Assembly: GCA_036676355.1 (NCBI GenBank)
Contig: JAKFDA010000017.1
Coordinates: forward strand, 11,194 to 75,193
Source: ZC4RG42 sp036676355
GTDB taxonomy: Bacteria; Pseudomonadota; Gammaproteobacteria; Burkholderiales; SG8-39
Length of the DNA: 64,000 nucleotides
Reading direction: 5' to 3'
Part shown: piece by piece, positions 36,112-43,809 of the stretch
Layout of the letters: every line of letters begins with the position of its first letter
Position numbering within the stretch: the first letter of the stretch is position 1
The notes under the pieces: model-generated
What the model was told of the DNA's origin: nothing
The model's input: only the letters and a program-made list of their open reading frames with translations
The model's database searches: none
Translations under genes and position numbers: made by a program

Positions 36112-36642
36112 ATGATCCGCGAAGTCCTGAAAATGGGTGACCCCCGGCTGTTGCAGAAAGCGCAGCCGGTCGAACGCTTCGATACGCCGGAGTTGCATGC
36201 GTTGCTGCAGGACATGCGCGACACCATGGCGCATCTGGACGGCGCGGGGCTGGCCGCGCCACAGATCGGTGTGGGATTGCAGGTGGCGATCTTCGGCGTG
36301 ACGCCCGGCGATCGCCGCCCCGATATCGAAGCGGTGCCGGAAACCGTGTTGATCAATCCCACCCTGACCGCCGTGAACGACGAGATGGTCGAAGCGTGGG
36401 AAGGCTGTCTTTCCGTGCCGGGTATGCGCGGGCTGGTGCCGCGCTTTCGCCATTTACGTTACGAAGGCTACGACGAGAAGGGCAACAGGATCGATCGTAC
36501 CGTAAGAGGGTTTCATGCCATCGTGGTACAGCATGAAGTCGACCATCTGCACGGAATTCTCTATCCCATGCGCATTCAAGATCTGGCGAATTTCGGCTTT
36601 GCCGACGTGCTGTTTCCCGGCGAGGAATTGCAGGACGATTGA
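36112..36642 (+). CDS. def: Peptide deformylase
   Basis: A 176-residue metalloenzyme that removes the formyl group from nascent proteins. All three motifs are present: GAGLAAPQIG, EGCLSVPG (metal Cys) and QHEVDHLHG (metal His pair and catalytic Glu). The C-terminal segment, PMRIQDLANFGFADVLFPGE, is longer and different from the E. coli Def tail. The gene is not next to fmt, so it may be a second deformylase of the genome (inference; no other copy is in this window). A hexanucleotide repeat array lies just downstream, then the convergent glnD. Confidence 0.93.
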   Translation: MIREVLKMGDPRLLQKAQPVERFDTPELHALLQDMRDTMAHLDGAGLAAPQIGVGLQVAIFGVTPGDRRPDIEAVPETVLINPTLTAVNDEMVEAWEGCLSVPGMRGLVPRFRHLRYEGYDEKGNRIDRTVRGFHAIVVQHEVDHLHGILYPMRIQDLANFGFADVLFPGEELQDD

Positions 36643-36660
36643 TTACTGTAGCGGAGAGCA

Positions 36661-36702
36661 AAACCAAAACCAAAACCAAAACCAAAACCAAAACCAAAAC
36701 CA
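36661..36702. repeat. (AAAACC)7 hexanucleotide array between def and glnD
   Basis: Seven uninterrupted AAAACC units (42 bp) lie in the 99-bp gap between two convergent genes. The minus strand is (GGTTTT)7. In the glnD direction a small hairpin CCTGG-GAAT-CCAGG (36710-36723) lies before the T-rich repeat, so hairpin plus array could end glnD transcripts. Short open frames across the repeat encode only Asn-Gln or Phe-Gly runs and are not called. Confidence 0.9.
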
Positions 36703-36741
36703 AAATCTCCTGGATTCCCAGGCTCTCGGCTCTCCGCTGTC

Positions 36742-39315
36742 TTACTGCAACGCCTGCACCAGTTCCTGTTCAAGTTGTCGCGTTTTGTTTTCGTCGTCGA
36801 GCGCCTCGCCGCTGACCACGAAGATGTCTTCCGCACGTTCGCCAAGCGTGATGATCTTTGCCGTATGCAGCGTGATTTCATGGTCGCTCAACACACGCGC
36901 AATCTGATACAGCAGCCCGGGCCGGTCGCCCGCTGTGACGGAGAGCAGGTGGCGGCCCTGTTTATCGTCCGGTTCGATGCGGGCTTCCGGGGTGATGGGG
37001 AAGTGTTTCGACTGACGCGAAACACGGCCGCGGGCGGGCGGGCCGAGGGGCTGCCGGCGCTCGAGGCGATCACTCAGTTCGTATTCGATCAGATTGATCA
37101 TGTCGCGGTAATGATGCGACGCGTTGGTTCCCAGCACGACGAAATTGTCGAGCGCATAGCCGTGGCGGGTGGTGTGGATGCGCGCATCGGCAATGTTGAA
37201 GTTGATGGATTCGAAATAGCCGCAGATGCGCGCGAAAAGCTCACGCTGGGCGGGGCTGTAAACGAACACCTGCAGACCCTCCCCGAAGGGCGACAGGCGC
37301 GCCTTCACCACCGGTCGTTCGGTGTTGACGCGATAGTGAAGATTGCGCGTCTGCCAGGCGATGTCCTGCGGGTCGCTGCGCAGAAAATACGAGACGTCCA
37401 TGAGCTGCCATAAACGTTCGCTGTATTCATCGGGCAGGGCGTACAAACGCAGCAAGCGCAGCGCTTCGTTCTGGCGGGCCTGCACGTCCTGATCGAACGG
37501 TTCGCTCTGGCCCGTCAGCAGACGGCGTGTAGCATGAAACAGATCGCTCAGCAGCTTGCCTTTCCAGGCGTTCCAGACTTTCGGACTGGTGCCGCGGATG
37601 TCGGCAACGGTCAGCAGGTAGAGCGCGATGAGACGCCGTTCAGTCTGCGCGATCGTGGCGAATTCGCAAATCACGTCCGGATCGGATAGGTCGCGCTTCT
37701 GCGCCACATTCGACATGGTGAGGTGGTGCTCGACCAGGAACACCACCAGATCGCTGTCTTCGGCGCCAAGACCGTGGGTGCGGCAGAAACGCATGGCGTC
37801 CTCTTTGCCGAGGCGCGAGTGATCGCCGCCGCGACCCTTGGCGATATCGTGAAACAGCGCCGCGACATAGAGCAGCCAGTAGCGTTCGAACTCGGTCATG
37901 AGCTGGCTGCAGAGCGGATACTCGTGTGCGTAATCCGTGAGGGTGAAGCGGCGCAGATTGCGCACCACCATGAGGATGTGCTGATCGACCGTATAAACGT
38001 GAAACAGATCATGCTGCATCTGGCCGATGATCTTGGCGAAGGCGGGGAGATAACGGCCGAGGATGCCGTACTGGTTCATGCGTCGCAGTTCGTGCACGAT
38101 GCCGCGCGGCTGTTGCAGGATGGCGAGAAACTGCGCCCGGTGCACCGAATTGCGCCTGAACTTCGCGTCGATCCTGAAGCGTGCACGCCATAGCGCGCGC
38201 AACGTCGGCGCGGTCATGCCCTTCAGTTCCGGTTCGCGCTGCAGCAGCAGGAAACTTTCGAGAATGGCGTCCGGTTCGCGCTCGAACAAATCCGTGTCGC
38301 GCGCGTCGAGCAGATCGTTTCGGCGCTGAAAACGTTCGTTGATCGATTGCGGCGCGCTCGCCCGATCGGCAAACAGCGCCGCTTCCAGATTCTGGATCAG
38401 GATAGTGTTGAGTTGCGTAATCGCCTTGGCCGTGCGGTAGTAATGCTGCATGAACGCTTCGCTGGCGCGCTTGCCGCTGCGATCGGTATAGCCGTACTGC
38501 CGCGCCAGTGTGTCCTGATGGTCGAACAGCACGCGCTCTTCGCGTCGACCCGCGAGCAGGTGGAGGCGGATGCGTAGCGCCTTGAGCATCGTCTCGTGTT
38601 TCTTCAGCCACCGCGCTTCACTACGTGTGATCAGGTCGCGCGCGGCGAGATCGTTCCAGTCGTTGCCCAGACCGGCTGCACGGGTGATCCAGCGGATCGA
38701 TTGCAGATCGCGCAGGCCCCCGGGCGCTTCCTTGAGATTCGGCTCCAGGCTATATGGACTGTCGTGAAACTTGGCGTGGCGCTGCTGCTGCTCGAACAGC
38801 TTGGCCTTGAAGAATGCCTGCATATCCATGCGCCGCTGAAACGTATCCTGCAGCGTGCGATAGAGCACGCGGCTGCCGCAGACCAGGCGCGCCTCCAGCA
38901 TCGCGGTCTGCACGGTGACATCCTTGGCCGCTTCTTCGCTGCACTGCTCCACGGTGCGGACGCTGTGGCCGATTTCCAGCCCTAGATCCCACAATCGTCC
39001 GACGAAGCGTTCCAGGCTTTGTGCCACGGTCGCGTTCGGCGCGGCAGGCAGCAGGATGAGCAGATCGACGTCGGAGTGCGGGTATTGGTCGCCCCGCCCG
39101 TAGCCGCCCACGGCGACCAGCGAAAGACTGCGCGGCAGGCGGGCCGCCCGCCACATTTCGCGCAACACCGCATCGATCAGCCGGCGATGCCCGCGCAGAT
39201 AGCGGCCGACATCGTTTTCGGCCTGGAAGGCTGTCGCCAGGGCGGTGCGTCCGTCGCCGAGTTGCCGTCGTAATTCGTTTGCCTGGGCAGGCAAGGGGAC
39301 GGCGACGGAAGCCAT
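36742..39315 (-). CDS. glnD: Bifunctional PII uridylyltransferase / uridylyl-removing enzyme
   Basis: An 857-residue nitrogen sensor that uridylylates PII when glutamine is low and removes UMP when it is high. Domains: nucleotidyltransferase (about 60-150, VGGYGRGDQYPHSDVDLLI), a GlnD PII-uridylyltransferase region, an HD hydrolase (about 470-600, ALFHDIAKGRGGDHSRLG) and two C-terminal ACT domains (about 690-857, VFVYSPAQRELFARICGYF and LLSVTAGDRPGLLYQIARVL). Length fits E. coli GlnD (890). The start lies 3 bp after the map stop, so map-glnD is an operon, as in many proteobacteria. Confidence 0.95.
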   Translation of the reverse strand: MASVAVPLPAQANELRRQLGDGRTALATAFQAENDVGRYLRGHRRLIDAVLREMWRAARLPRSLSLVAVGGYGRGDQYPHSDVDLLILLPAAPNATVAQSLERFVGRLWDLGLEIGHSVRTVEQCSEEAAKDVTVQTAMLEARLVCGSRVLYRTLQDTFQRRMDMQAFFKAKLFEQQQRHAKFHDSPYSLEPNLKEAPGGLRDLQSIRWITRAAGLGNDWNDLAARDLITRSEARWLKKHETMLKALRIRLHLLAGRREERVLFDHQDTLARQYGYTDRSGKRASEAFMQHYYRTAKAITQLNTILIQNLEAALFADRASAPQSINERFQRRNDLLDARDTDLFEREPDAILESFLLLQREPELKGMTAPTLRALWRARFRIDAKFRRNSVHRAQFLAILQQPRGIVHELRRMNQYGILGRYLPAFAKIIGQMQHDLFHVYTVDQHILMVVRNLRRFTLTDYAHEYPLCSQLMTEFERYWLLYVAALFHDIAKGRGGDHSRLGKEDAMRFCRTHGLGAEDSDLVVFLVEHHLTMSNVAQKRDLSDPDVICEFATIAQTERRLIALYLLTVADIRGTSPKVWNAWKGKLLSDLFHATRRLLTGQSEPFDQDVQARQNEALRLLRLYALPDEYSERLWQLMDVSYFLRSDPQDIAWQTRNLHYRVNTERPVVKARLSPFGEGLQVFVYSPAQRELFARICGYFESINFNIADARIHTTRHGYALDNFVVLGTNASHHYRDMINLIEYELSDRLERRQPLGPPARGRVSRQSKHFPITPEARIEPDDKQGRHLLSVTAGDRPGLLYQIARVLSDHEITLHTAKIITLGERAEDIFVVSGEALDDENKTRQLEQELVQALQ

Positions 39316-39318
39316 GCG

Positions 39319-40137
39319 TCAGGCGGCCTGAAGGCTCTGCGGCATGGGTGGGGCGCCGGCCGAGACAGTGAGAACTTCATAGCCGTCTTCGGTGACCAGC
39401 ACGGTGTGCTCCCACTGCGCCGACAGGCTGCGATCCTGGGTGAGGATGGTCCAGCCGTCGGCGCGCTTGCCTTTCAACTCGCGGATCGCCGCCTTGCCGG
39501 CGTTGATCATCGGCTCGATAGTAAAGATCATGCCGGCCTGCAGTTTGAGACCGGTACCCGCGCGGCCGTAATGCAGCACCTGCGGTTCCTCATGGAATTT
39601 GCGCCCAATGCCGTGTCCGCAGAATTCGCGCACGACGCTGTAGCCGCGCCCTTCGGCATGGCGCTGGATGGCGGCGCCGACATCGCCCAGAAAAGCGCCC
39701 GGGCGAACTTTCATGATGCCGATCCACATGCATTCGAACGTCACGTCGCACAGACGACGCGCCTGGATCGACGGCTCGCCGGCGAAGAACATGCGGCTGG
39801 TATCGCCGTGGAAACCGTCCTTGATGACGGTGATGTCTAGATTGACGATATCGCCGTTCTTGAGCACCTGACCATTAGGGACGCCGTGGCACACGACATC
39901 GTTTACAGAGGTGCAGATCGCCTTCGGATAGGGTGGATAACCGGGTGGCGCATAGTTGAGCGGCGCCGGGATGGTGCCCTGCACGTCGCGCATGTACTCG
40001 TGGCAGAGGCGGTCGAGTTCGCCGGTCGTCACGCCGGGCTTGACGTGGGGTGTGATGAAGTCGAGCACCTCGGCTCCCAAGCGCCCCGCGACCCGCATTC
40101 CTTCAATTTCTTCCGCGCTTTTGAGTGCTACCGCCAT
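39319..40137 (-). CDS. map: Methionine aminopeptidase, type I
   Basis: A 272-residue dinuclear metallopeptidase removing N-terminal Met. Ligands are seen in NLDITVIKDGFHGDTSRMFF (two Asp), EFCGHGIGRKFHEEP (His), FTIEPM (Glu) and QWEHTVLV (Glu); the substrate-site His is in NDVVCHGVP. ATG 40137 gives the family N terminus MAVALKSAEEIEGMRVAGRL; an upstream in-frame start would add a 34-residue unrelated segment. AAGG lies 10 nt before the ATG. It is divergent from rpsB, the classic map/rpsB arrangement, with a 258-bp shared upstream region. Confidence 0.95.
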   Translation of the reverse strand: MAVALKSAEEIEGMRVAGRLGAEVLDFITPHVKPGVTTGELDRLCHEYMRDVQGTIPAPLNYAPPGYPPYPKAICTSVNDVVCHGVPNGQVLKNGDIVNLDITVIKDGFHGDTSRMFFAGEPSIQARRLCDVTFECMWIGIMKVRPGAFLGDVGAAIQRHAEGRGYSVVREFCGHGIGRKFHEEPQVLHYGRAGTGLKLQAGMIFTIEPMINAGKAAIRELKGKRADGWTILTQDRSLSAQWEHTVLVTEDGYEVLTVSAGAPPMPQSLQAA

Positions 40138-40248
40138 GGTGTTTCGACCTTCCGCAAAACATAGAAGAATAAGTGATGAGCGCGGGCGAGGCAATTCTGC
40201 GTCCGGTTGAACGCCATCCGTTAATAGGCTGTTCGACAAGGCAATTGT

Positions 40249-40277
40249 TTGGGGCGTTCAGGGCTGCGTGATATACT
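40249..40277 (+). promoter_or_regulatory. Predicted rpsB promoter with extended -10
   Basis: TTGGGG (40249-40254), a 17-bp spacer, and TATACT (40272-40277) preceded by TG one base upstream (40269-40270), which makes an extended -10. Transcription would start near 40284 and give a leader of about 112 nt, which contains the structured element at 40317-40389. Confidence 0.55.
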
Positions 40278-40316
40278 CGGCGGCCACTTGAGCGCTCCTG
40301 CGTTCGAGTGAATTTC

Positions 40317-40389
40317 GCGTCCGCCCTTTAGGGTGCTCCGCATGGCGGGGTTCGGTTGGGCAGGACGTTTGTGATAACCCTAAACGGAG
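40317..40389 (+). promoter_or_regulatory. rpsB leader pseudoknot over the ribosome-binding site
   Basis: An outer stem pairs GTCC-GCCC (40319-40326) with GGGC-A-GGAC (40358-40366), extendable by C40318-G40367. Inside, CCGC-ATG-GCGG (40338-40348) is a small hairpin and TTTAGGGT (40327-40334) is left free. It is an exact complement of ACCCTAAA (40377-40384), directly before the Shine-Dalgarno CGGAG (40385-40389). Pairing of the two makes an H-type pseudoknot beside the Shine-Dalgarno. CTCCG (40336-40340) could also pair with the Shine-Dalgarno itself. S2 represses its own rpsB-tsf mRNA in E. coli; the same is inferred here. Confidence 0.65.
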
Positions 40390-40395
40390 TACTTC

Positions 40396-41142
40396 ATGTC
40401 TACGACCATGCGTCAAATGCTGGAAGCGGGCGTCCATTTCGGACACCAGACCCGCTACTGGAACCCGAAGATGGCCCCCTACATTTTCGGTCACCGCAAC
40501 AAGATTCACATCATCAACCTGGAAACGACGTTGGTGATGTACAACGACGCGATGAAGTATGTGCGTCAACTTGCGGCTAACAAGGGCACCATTCTGTTCG
40601 TCGGCACCAAGCGCTCGGCCCGTGAGATCGTCAACGAGGAAGCGACGCGCTGCAGCATGCCGTTCGTCGACCATCGCTGGCTCGGCGGCATGCTCACCAA
40701 CTTCAAGACGGTGAAGCAGTCAATCAAGCGTCTGAAAGAGATGGAACAGGCGATTGCCGACGGCAGCGCCGAGCGCATGTCGAAGAAAGAAGCGCTGACC
40801 TTCTCGCGCGAACTGGAAAAACTCCAGCGCAGTATCGGCGGCATCAAGACGCTCGACGCGCTGCCCGATGCATTGTTCATCATCGACGTCGGCTATCAGA
40901 AGGGCGCAGTGGAAGAAGCGCGCAAACTCGGTATCCCGGTTGTTGCAGTTGTTGACAGCAACCACTCGCCGGAAGGCATCGCCCACGTCATCCCGGGCAA
41001 CGACGATTCCAGTCGCGCCATCCGCCTGTATTGCCGCGGCGTGGCCGATGCGGTCCTGGAAGGCCGCTCGCAGACGATTCAGGAAATCGTCGAAGCCGGC
41101 AGCGATGATTTCGTCGAGGTCGAAGAAGGCGCGGAAGAGTAA
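40396..41142 (+). CDS. rpsB: 30S ribosomal protein S2
   Basis: A 248-residue protein that binds the 30S head-body hinge late in assembly and supports S1 binding. Family segments are MLEAGVHFGHQTRYWNPKMA, DHRWLGGMLTNFKTVKQSI and PVVAVVDSNHSPEGIAHVIPG. Length is close to E. coli S2 (241). CGGAG is 6 nt before the ATG and is part of the predicted leader pseudoknot. tsf follows after 237 bp that include an intrinsic terminator. Confidence 0.98.
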   Translation: MSTTMRQMLEAGVHFGHQTRYWNPKMAPYIFGHRNKIHIINLETTLVMYNDAMKYVRQLAANKGTILFVGTKRSAREIVNEEATRCSMPFVDHRWLGGMLTNFKTVKQSIKRLKEMEQAIADGSAERMSKKEALTFSRELEKLQRSIGGIKTLDALPDALFIIDVGYQKGAVEEARKLGIPVVAVVDSNHSPEGIAHVIPGNDDSSRAIRLYCRGVADAVLEGRSQTIQEIVEAGSDDFVEVEEGAEE

Positions 41143-41253
41143 CAGCCGATCGGTTTGCCGGGGTTCGCGTGCCTGCTGGAATGCGGCACGCTTATCTCGC
41201 CGAGCCCGTCGGAGTCTTGGGCGGGCCGCGCATTTGCTTGCTGCGCAGGATCG

Positions 41254-41279
41254 AAAGGGGCGCTTATGCCCCTTTTTTT
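41254..41279 (+). terminator. Intrinsic terminator/attenuator between rpsB and tsf
   Basis: AAAGGGGC (41254-41261), loop GCTTAT, GCCCCTTT (41268-41275), and a T-run to 41279. It is likely a partial terminator that sets the S2 to EF-Ts ratio, as reported for E. coli rpsB-tsf. Confidence 0.8.
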
Positions 41280-41334
41280 CAAAATTTTCGGCGCGCCGCG
41301 CGTAGCGACGCGTTGCTGGACGAATAAAGACAAT

Positions 41335-41354
41335 GGCGCCCGCAAGCGGGCGCC
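41335..41354 (+). promoter_or_regulatory. Very stable GC hairpin 25 nt before tsf
   Basis: GGCGCCCGC (41335-41343) and GCGGGCGCC (41346-41354) are perfect 9-nt complements separated by AA; in practice 8 bp with a 4-nt loop. No T-run follows, so it is not a terminator. It lies 16 nt before the AAGGAG site. It could be a barrier to 3' exonucleases or part of the tsf leader. Confidence 0.45.
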
Positions 41355-41379
41355 GTGAACACGAAACAAGGAGTACGGA

Positions 41380-42255
41380 ATGGCTGAAGTTACCGCAGCG
41401 ATGGTGAAGGAGCTGCGTGAGATCACCGGGCTGGGCATGATGGAGTGCAAGAAAGCATTGTCCGAATCCGATGGCGATATCCAGAAAGCGGAAGATCTGC
41501 TGCGCATCAAGAGCGGTGCCAAGGCCAACAAGGCTGCCGGCCGCGTGGCGGCCGAAGGGGTGATCGGCGCGTTCATCTCGCCCGATGCCAGACTGGCGGC
41601 GTTGGTCGAAGTGAACTGCGAAACAGATTTCGTCGCCAAGAACGACGATTTTCTCGCTTTTGCGCGGGCGCTCGCCGAAGTGGTGGCGAAGGAGAACCCG
41701 GCCGACGTGGAAGCGCTTTCCAAGCTCAGCGTGGGCGGCGAAAACATCGAGGCGAAGCGTCAGGCGCTGGTGCAGAAGATCGGCGAGAACCTGAGCATTC
41801 GTCGTTTCGCGCGTATCCAGACCGACGCCAGGCTCGCACAGTATCTGCATGGCGTGAAAATCGGCGTGCTGGTCGAACTCGAGGGCGACGACGAACTGGG
41901 CAAGGATCTGGCCATGCACATCGCTTTCGCCAAGCCGCAATTCATGTCGAAGGATCAGGTCGCGCCGGAAGTCATTCAACACGAACGCGAAGTGCTCGCC
42001 GCGCGCGCCGCGGAGTCGGGTAAGCCGGCCGAAATCGCCACCAAGATGGTCGAGGGCGGGATCAATAAATTCCTCGCCGAGATCACGCTGCTCGGCCAGC
42101 CGTTCGTGAAAGACGACAAACTCACCGTCGAGAAGTTGCTGGCCAGCCGCAAGGCGAAGCTGCGCAATTACAAGTTCTTCGTCGTCGGCGAAGGCATCGA
42201 GAAGAAAACCACCGACTTCGCCGCCGAAGTGATGGCGCAGGTTGGGAAGGCATAA
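41380..42255 (+). CDS. tsf: Elongation factor Ts
   Basis: A 291-residue guanine-nucleotide exchange factor for EF-Tu. The N-terminal UBA-like domain has VKELREITGLGMMECKKAL, the core has the TDFVAKND motif (CETDFVAKNDDF) that pushes on the EF-Tu Mg site, and the dimerisation module contains the MHIAFAKPQ segment. The C terminus contains KDDKLTVEKLLAS and ends KKTTDFAAEVMAQVGKA. AAGGAG precedes the start. The 145-bp gap to pyrH contains a fragment of the 118-bp repeat. Confidence 0.97.
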   Translation: MAEVTAAMVKELREITGLGMMECKKALSESDGDIQKAEDLLRIKSGAKANKAAGRVAAEGVIGAFISPDARLAALVEVNCETDFVAKNDDFLAFARALAEVVAKENPADVEALSKLSVGGENIEAKRQALVQKIGENLSIRRFARIQTDARLAQYLHGVKIGVLVELEGDDELGKDLAMHIAFAKPQFMSKDQVAPEVIQHEREVLAARAAESGKPAEIATKMVEGGINKFLAEITLLGQPFVKDDKLTVEKLLASRKAKLRNYKFFVVGEGIEKKTTDFAAEVMAQVGKA

Positions 42256-42260
42256 CCGGA

Positions 42261-42309
42261 TGCCGAGGATGATCGCGAGTGCGCGCAGTTGTACGAGCGA
42301 GGACGAAAG
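42261..42309 (+). repeat. Partial copy C of the 118-bp repeat (tsf-pyrH spacer)
   Basis: The 49 bp from TGCCGAGGATGATCGCGAG to GAGCGAGGACGAAAG match the left interior of copies A and B with three substitutions and one inserted base. The terminal TCTGATTAAG is absent and similarity fades rightward. It is therefore a truncated or decayed copy in the same orientation as copy A. Confidence 0.65.
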
Positions 42310-42400
42310 AATCCACGCCGTGAGACGTGTGGGCCGGCAATGCGCCTCGCCGATAAGCGCAACCCGGAGCCGCACGGACTAACCACAACACGAGACTGCC

Positions 42401-43117
42401 ATGCCCCAACCGCGCCACAAGCGCATTCTGCTGAAGTTGAGCGGTGAAGCCCTGATGGGGGACGACCCTTTCGGGATCAACCGCAATATCGTCGAGAACA
42501 TCGTGGCGGAAATCGCCGCGGTGCACGAACTGGGCGTCGAAATCGGCGCGGTGATCGGCGGCGGCAACATTTTCCGCGGCGTCGCGCTGGGCGCCGCTGG
42601 AATGGATCGCGCCACAGCCGATTACATGGGCATGCTCGCCACCGTAATGAACGCGCTGGCGCTGGCCGATGTCATGCGGCAAAAAGGATTGAACGCAAGA
42701 GTCCAGTCGGCAATCAATATCGAACAGGTGGTAGAGCCGTACATTCGCCCGAAGGCGATCCGCTATCTGGAAGAAGGCAAGATCGTGATTTTCGCCGCCG
42801 GCACCGGCAATCCGTTTTTCACGACCGATACCGCGGCCGCGTTGCGCGGCAGCGAAATCGGCGCGGAAATGGTGCTGAAGGCGACCAAGGTCGACGGCGT
42901 CTATACCGCCGACCCGATGAAGGATCCGACCGCGCGCCGTTACGATAAAGTGAGCTTTGACGAGGCGATCGCGCGTGATCTGAAAATCATGGACGCGACC
43001 GCGTTGGCGCTCTGTCGCGATCAGAAACTGCCGATCACCGTATTCAGTCTTTACAAGCCCGGCGCGCTGAAACGCATCGTCATGGGCGAAAACGAAGGCA
43101 CACTGGTGCACGTCTGA
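42401..43117 (+). CDS. pyrH: Uridylate kinase
   Basis: A 238-residue hexameric UMP kinase of the amino-acid-kinase fold. Motifs: KRILLKLSGEALMGDD, VIGGGNIFRGVALGAAGMDR, FAAGTGNPFFTTDTAAALRG and KATKVDGVYTADPMKDPTA. It supplies UDP for pyrimidine nucleotides and senses GTP and UTP. Length matches E. coli PyrH (241). frr follows, the invariant tsf-pyrH-frr order. Confidence 0.97.
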   Translation: MPQPRHKRILLKLSGEALMGDDPFGINRNIVENIVAEIAAVHELGVEIGAVIGGGNIFRGVALGAAGMDRATADYMGMLATVMNALALADVMRQKGLNARVQSAINIEQVVEPYIRPKAIRYLEEGKIVIFAAGTGNPFFTTDTAAALRGSEIGAEMVLKATKVDGVYTADPMKDPTARRYDKVSFDEAIARDLKIMDATALALCRDQKLPITVFSLYKPGALKRIVMGENEGTLVHV

Positions 43118-43180
43118 GGCCGGTGCGCTTCCTGGTTGGCCAAGCCCGGAAAAGGGGCTGAAGATTTCGAGGATAAGAGG

Positions 43181-43741
43181 ATGGATCCCGCTAGCATCAA
43201 GAAATCGACCGAGCAGAAAATGCAGAGATCGATCGAGGCGCTCAAAGTCGACCTCGCCAAGATTCGTACCGGCCGCGCGAGCACCGGGTTGCTCGACCAC
43301 ATCAACGTCGACTACTACGGCAGCATGATGCCGATCAATCAAGTCGCCAACGTGACGCTGATCGATGCGCGCACCATTGCGGTTCAGCCGTGGGAAAAGA
43401 AAATGGTCGCAGTTGTGGAAAAAGCCATCCGCGAGTCGGATCTTGGGCTGAATCCGGCCACCCAGGGCGACGTCATTCGCGTGCCGATGCCCGCGCTCAC
43501 CGAAGAGCGTCGACGCGATCTGATCAAGGTCGTCAAGCAGGAAGGCGAGAACGCCAAGGTGGCGGTTCGCAATCTGCGACGCGATGCCAATCAACAACTG
43601 AAGGATGAGTTGAAAGCGAAGACCATTTCCGAGGACGACGATCGTCGCGCGCAGGACGATGTTCAGAAACTGACCGATCGTCATATCGCCGAAATCGACA
43701 AGCTGCTGCAGCAAAAAGAGGCGGAGCTGTTGCAGGTCTGA
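43181..43741 (+). CDS. frr: Ribosome recycling factor
   Basis: A 186-residue two-domain protein (E. coli RRF: 185) that splits post-termination ribosomes with EF-G. The three-helix bundle includes KSTEQKMQRSIEALKVDLAK, IRTGRASTGLLDHI and LTEERRRDLIKVVKQEGENA. Domain II contains YYGSMMPINQVANVTLIDAR. ATG 43181 is chosen: GAGG (43169-43172) is 8 nt upstream and the length is right. An in-frame TTG at 43136 would add 15 residues. Confidence 0.96.
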   Translation: MDPASIKKSTEQKMQRSIEALKVDLAKIRTGRASTGLLDHINVDYYGSMMPINQVANVTLIDARTIAVQPWEKKMVAVVEKAIRESDLGLNPATQGDVIRVPMPALTEERRRDLIKVVKQEGENAKVAVRNLRRDANQQLKDELKAKTISEDDDRRAQDDVQKLTDRHIAEIDKLLQQKEAELLQV

Positions 43742-43809
43742 AGCAGGCCGATCGCGCGCAGGCCTCGCGATCGCAATCTTCCCATGTCATTCCGCGCAAT
43801 CGAGGAATC

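Noticed and set aside
36661..36702. Possible CRISPR-like array
   Set aside because: Units are 6 bp with no spacers; a simple tandem repeat.
36515..36907. Open frames with (Asn-Gln)n or (Phe-Gly)n runs
   Set aside because: They only translate the AAAACC hexamer array and overlap def and glnD; not genes.
40720..42375. 551-aa minus-strand open frame across rpsB-tsf
   Set aside because: It crosses two conserved genes, a terminator and a repeat fragment; it has no protein features.
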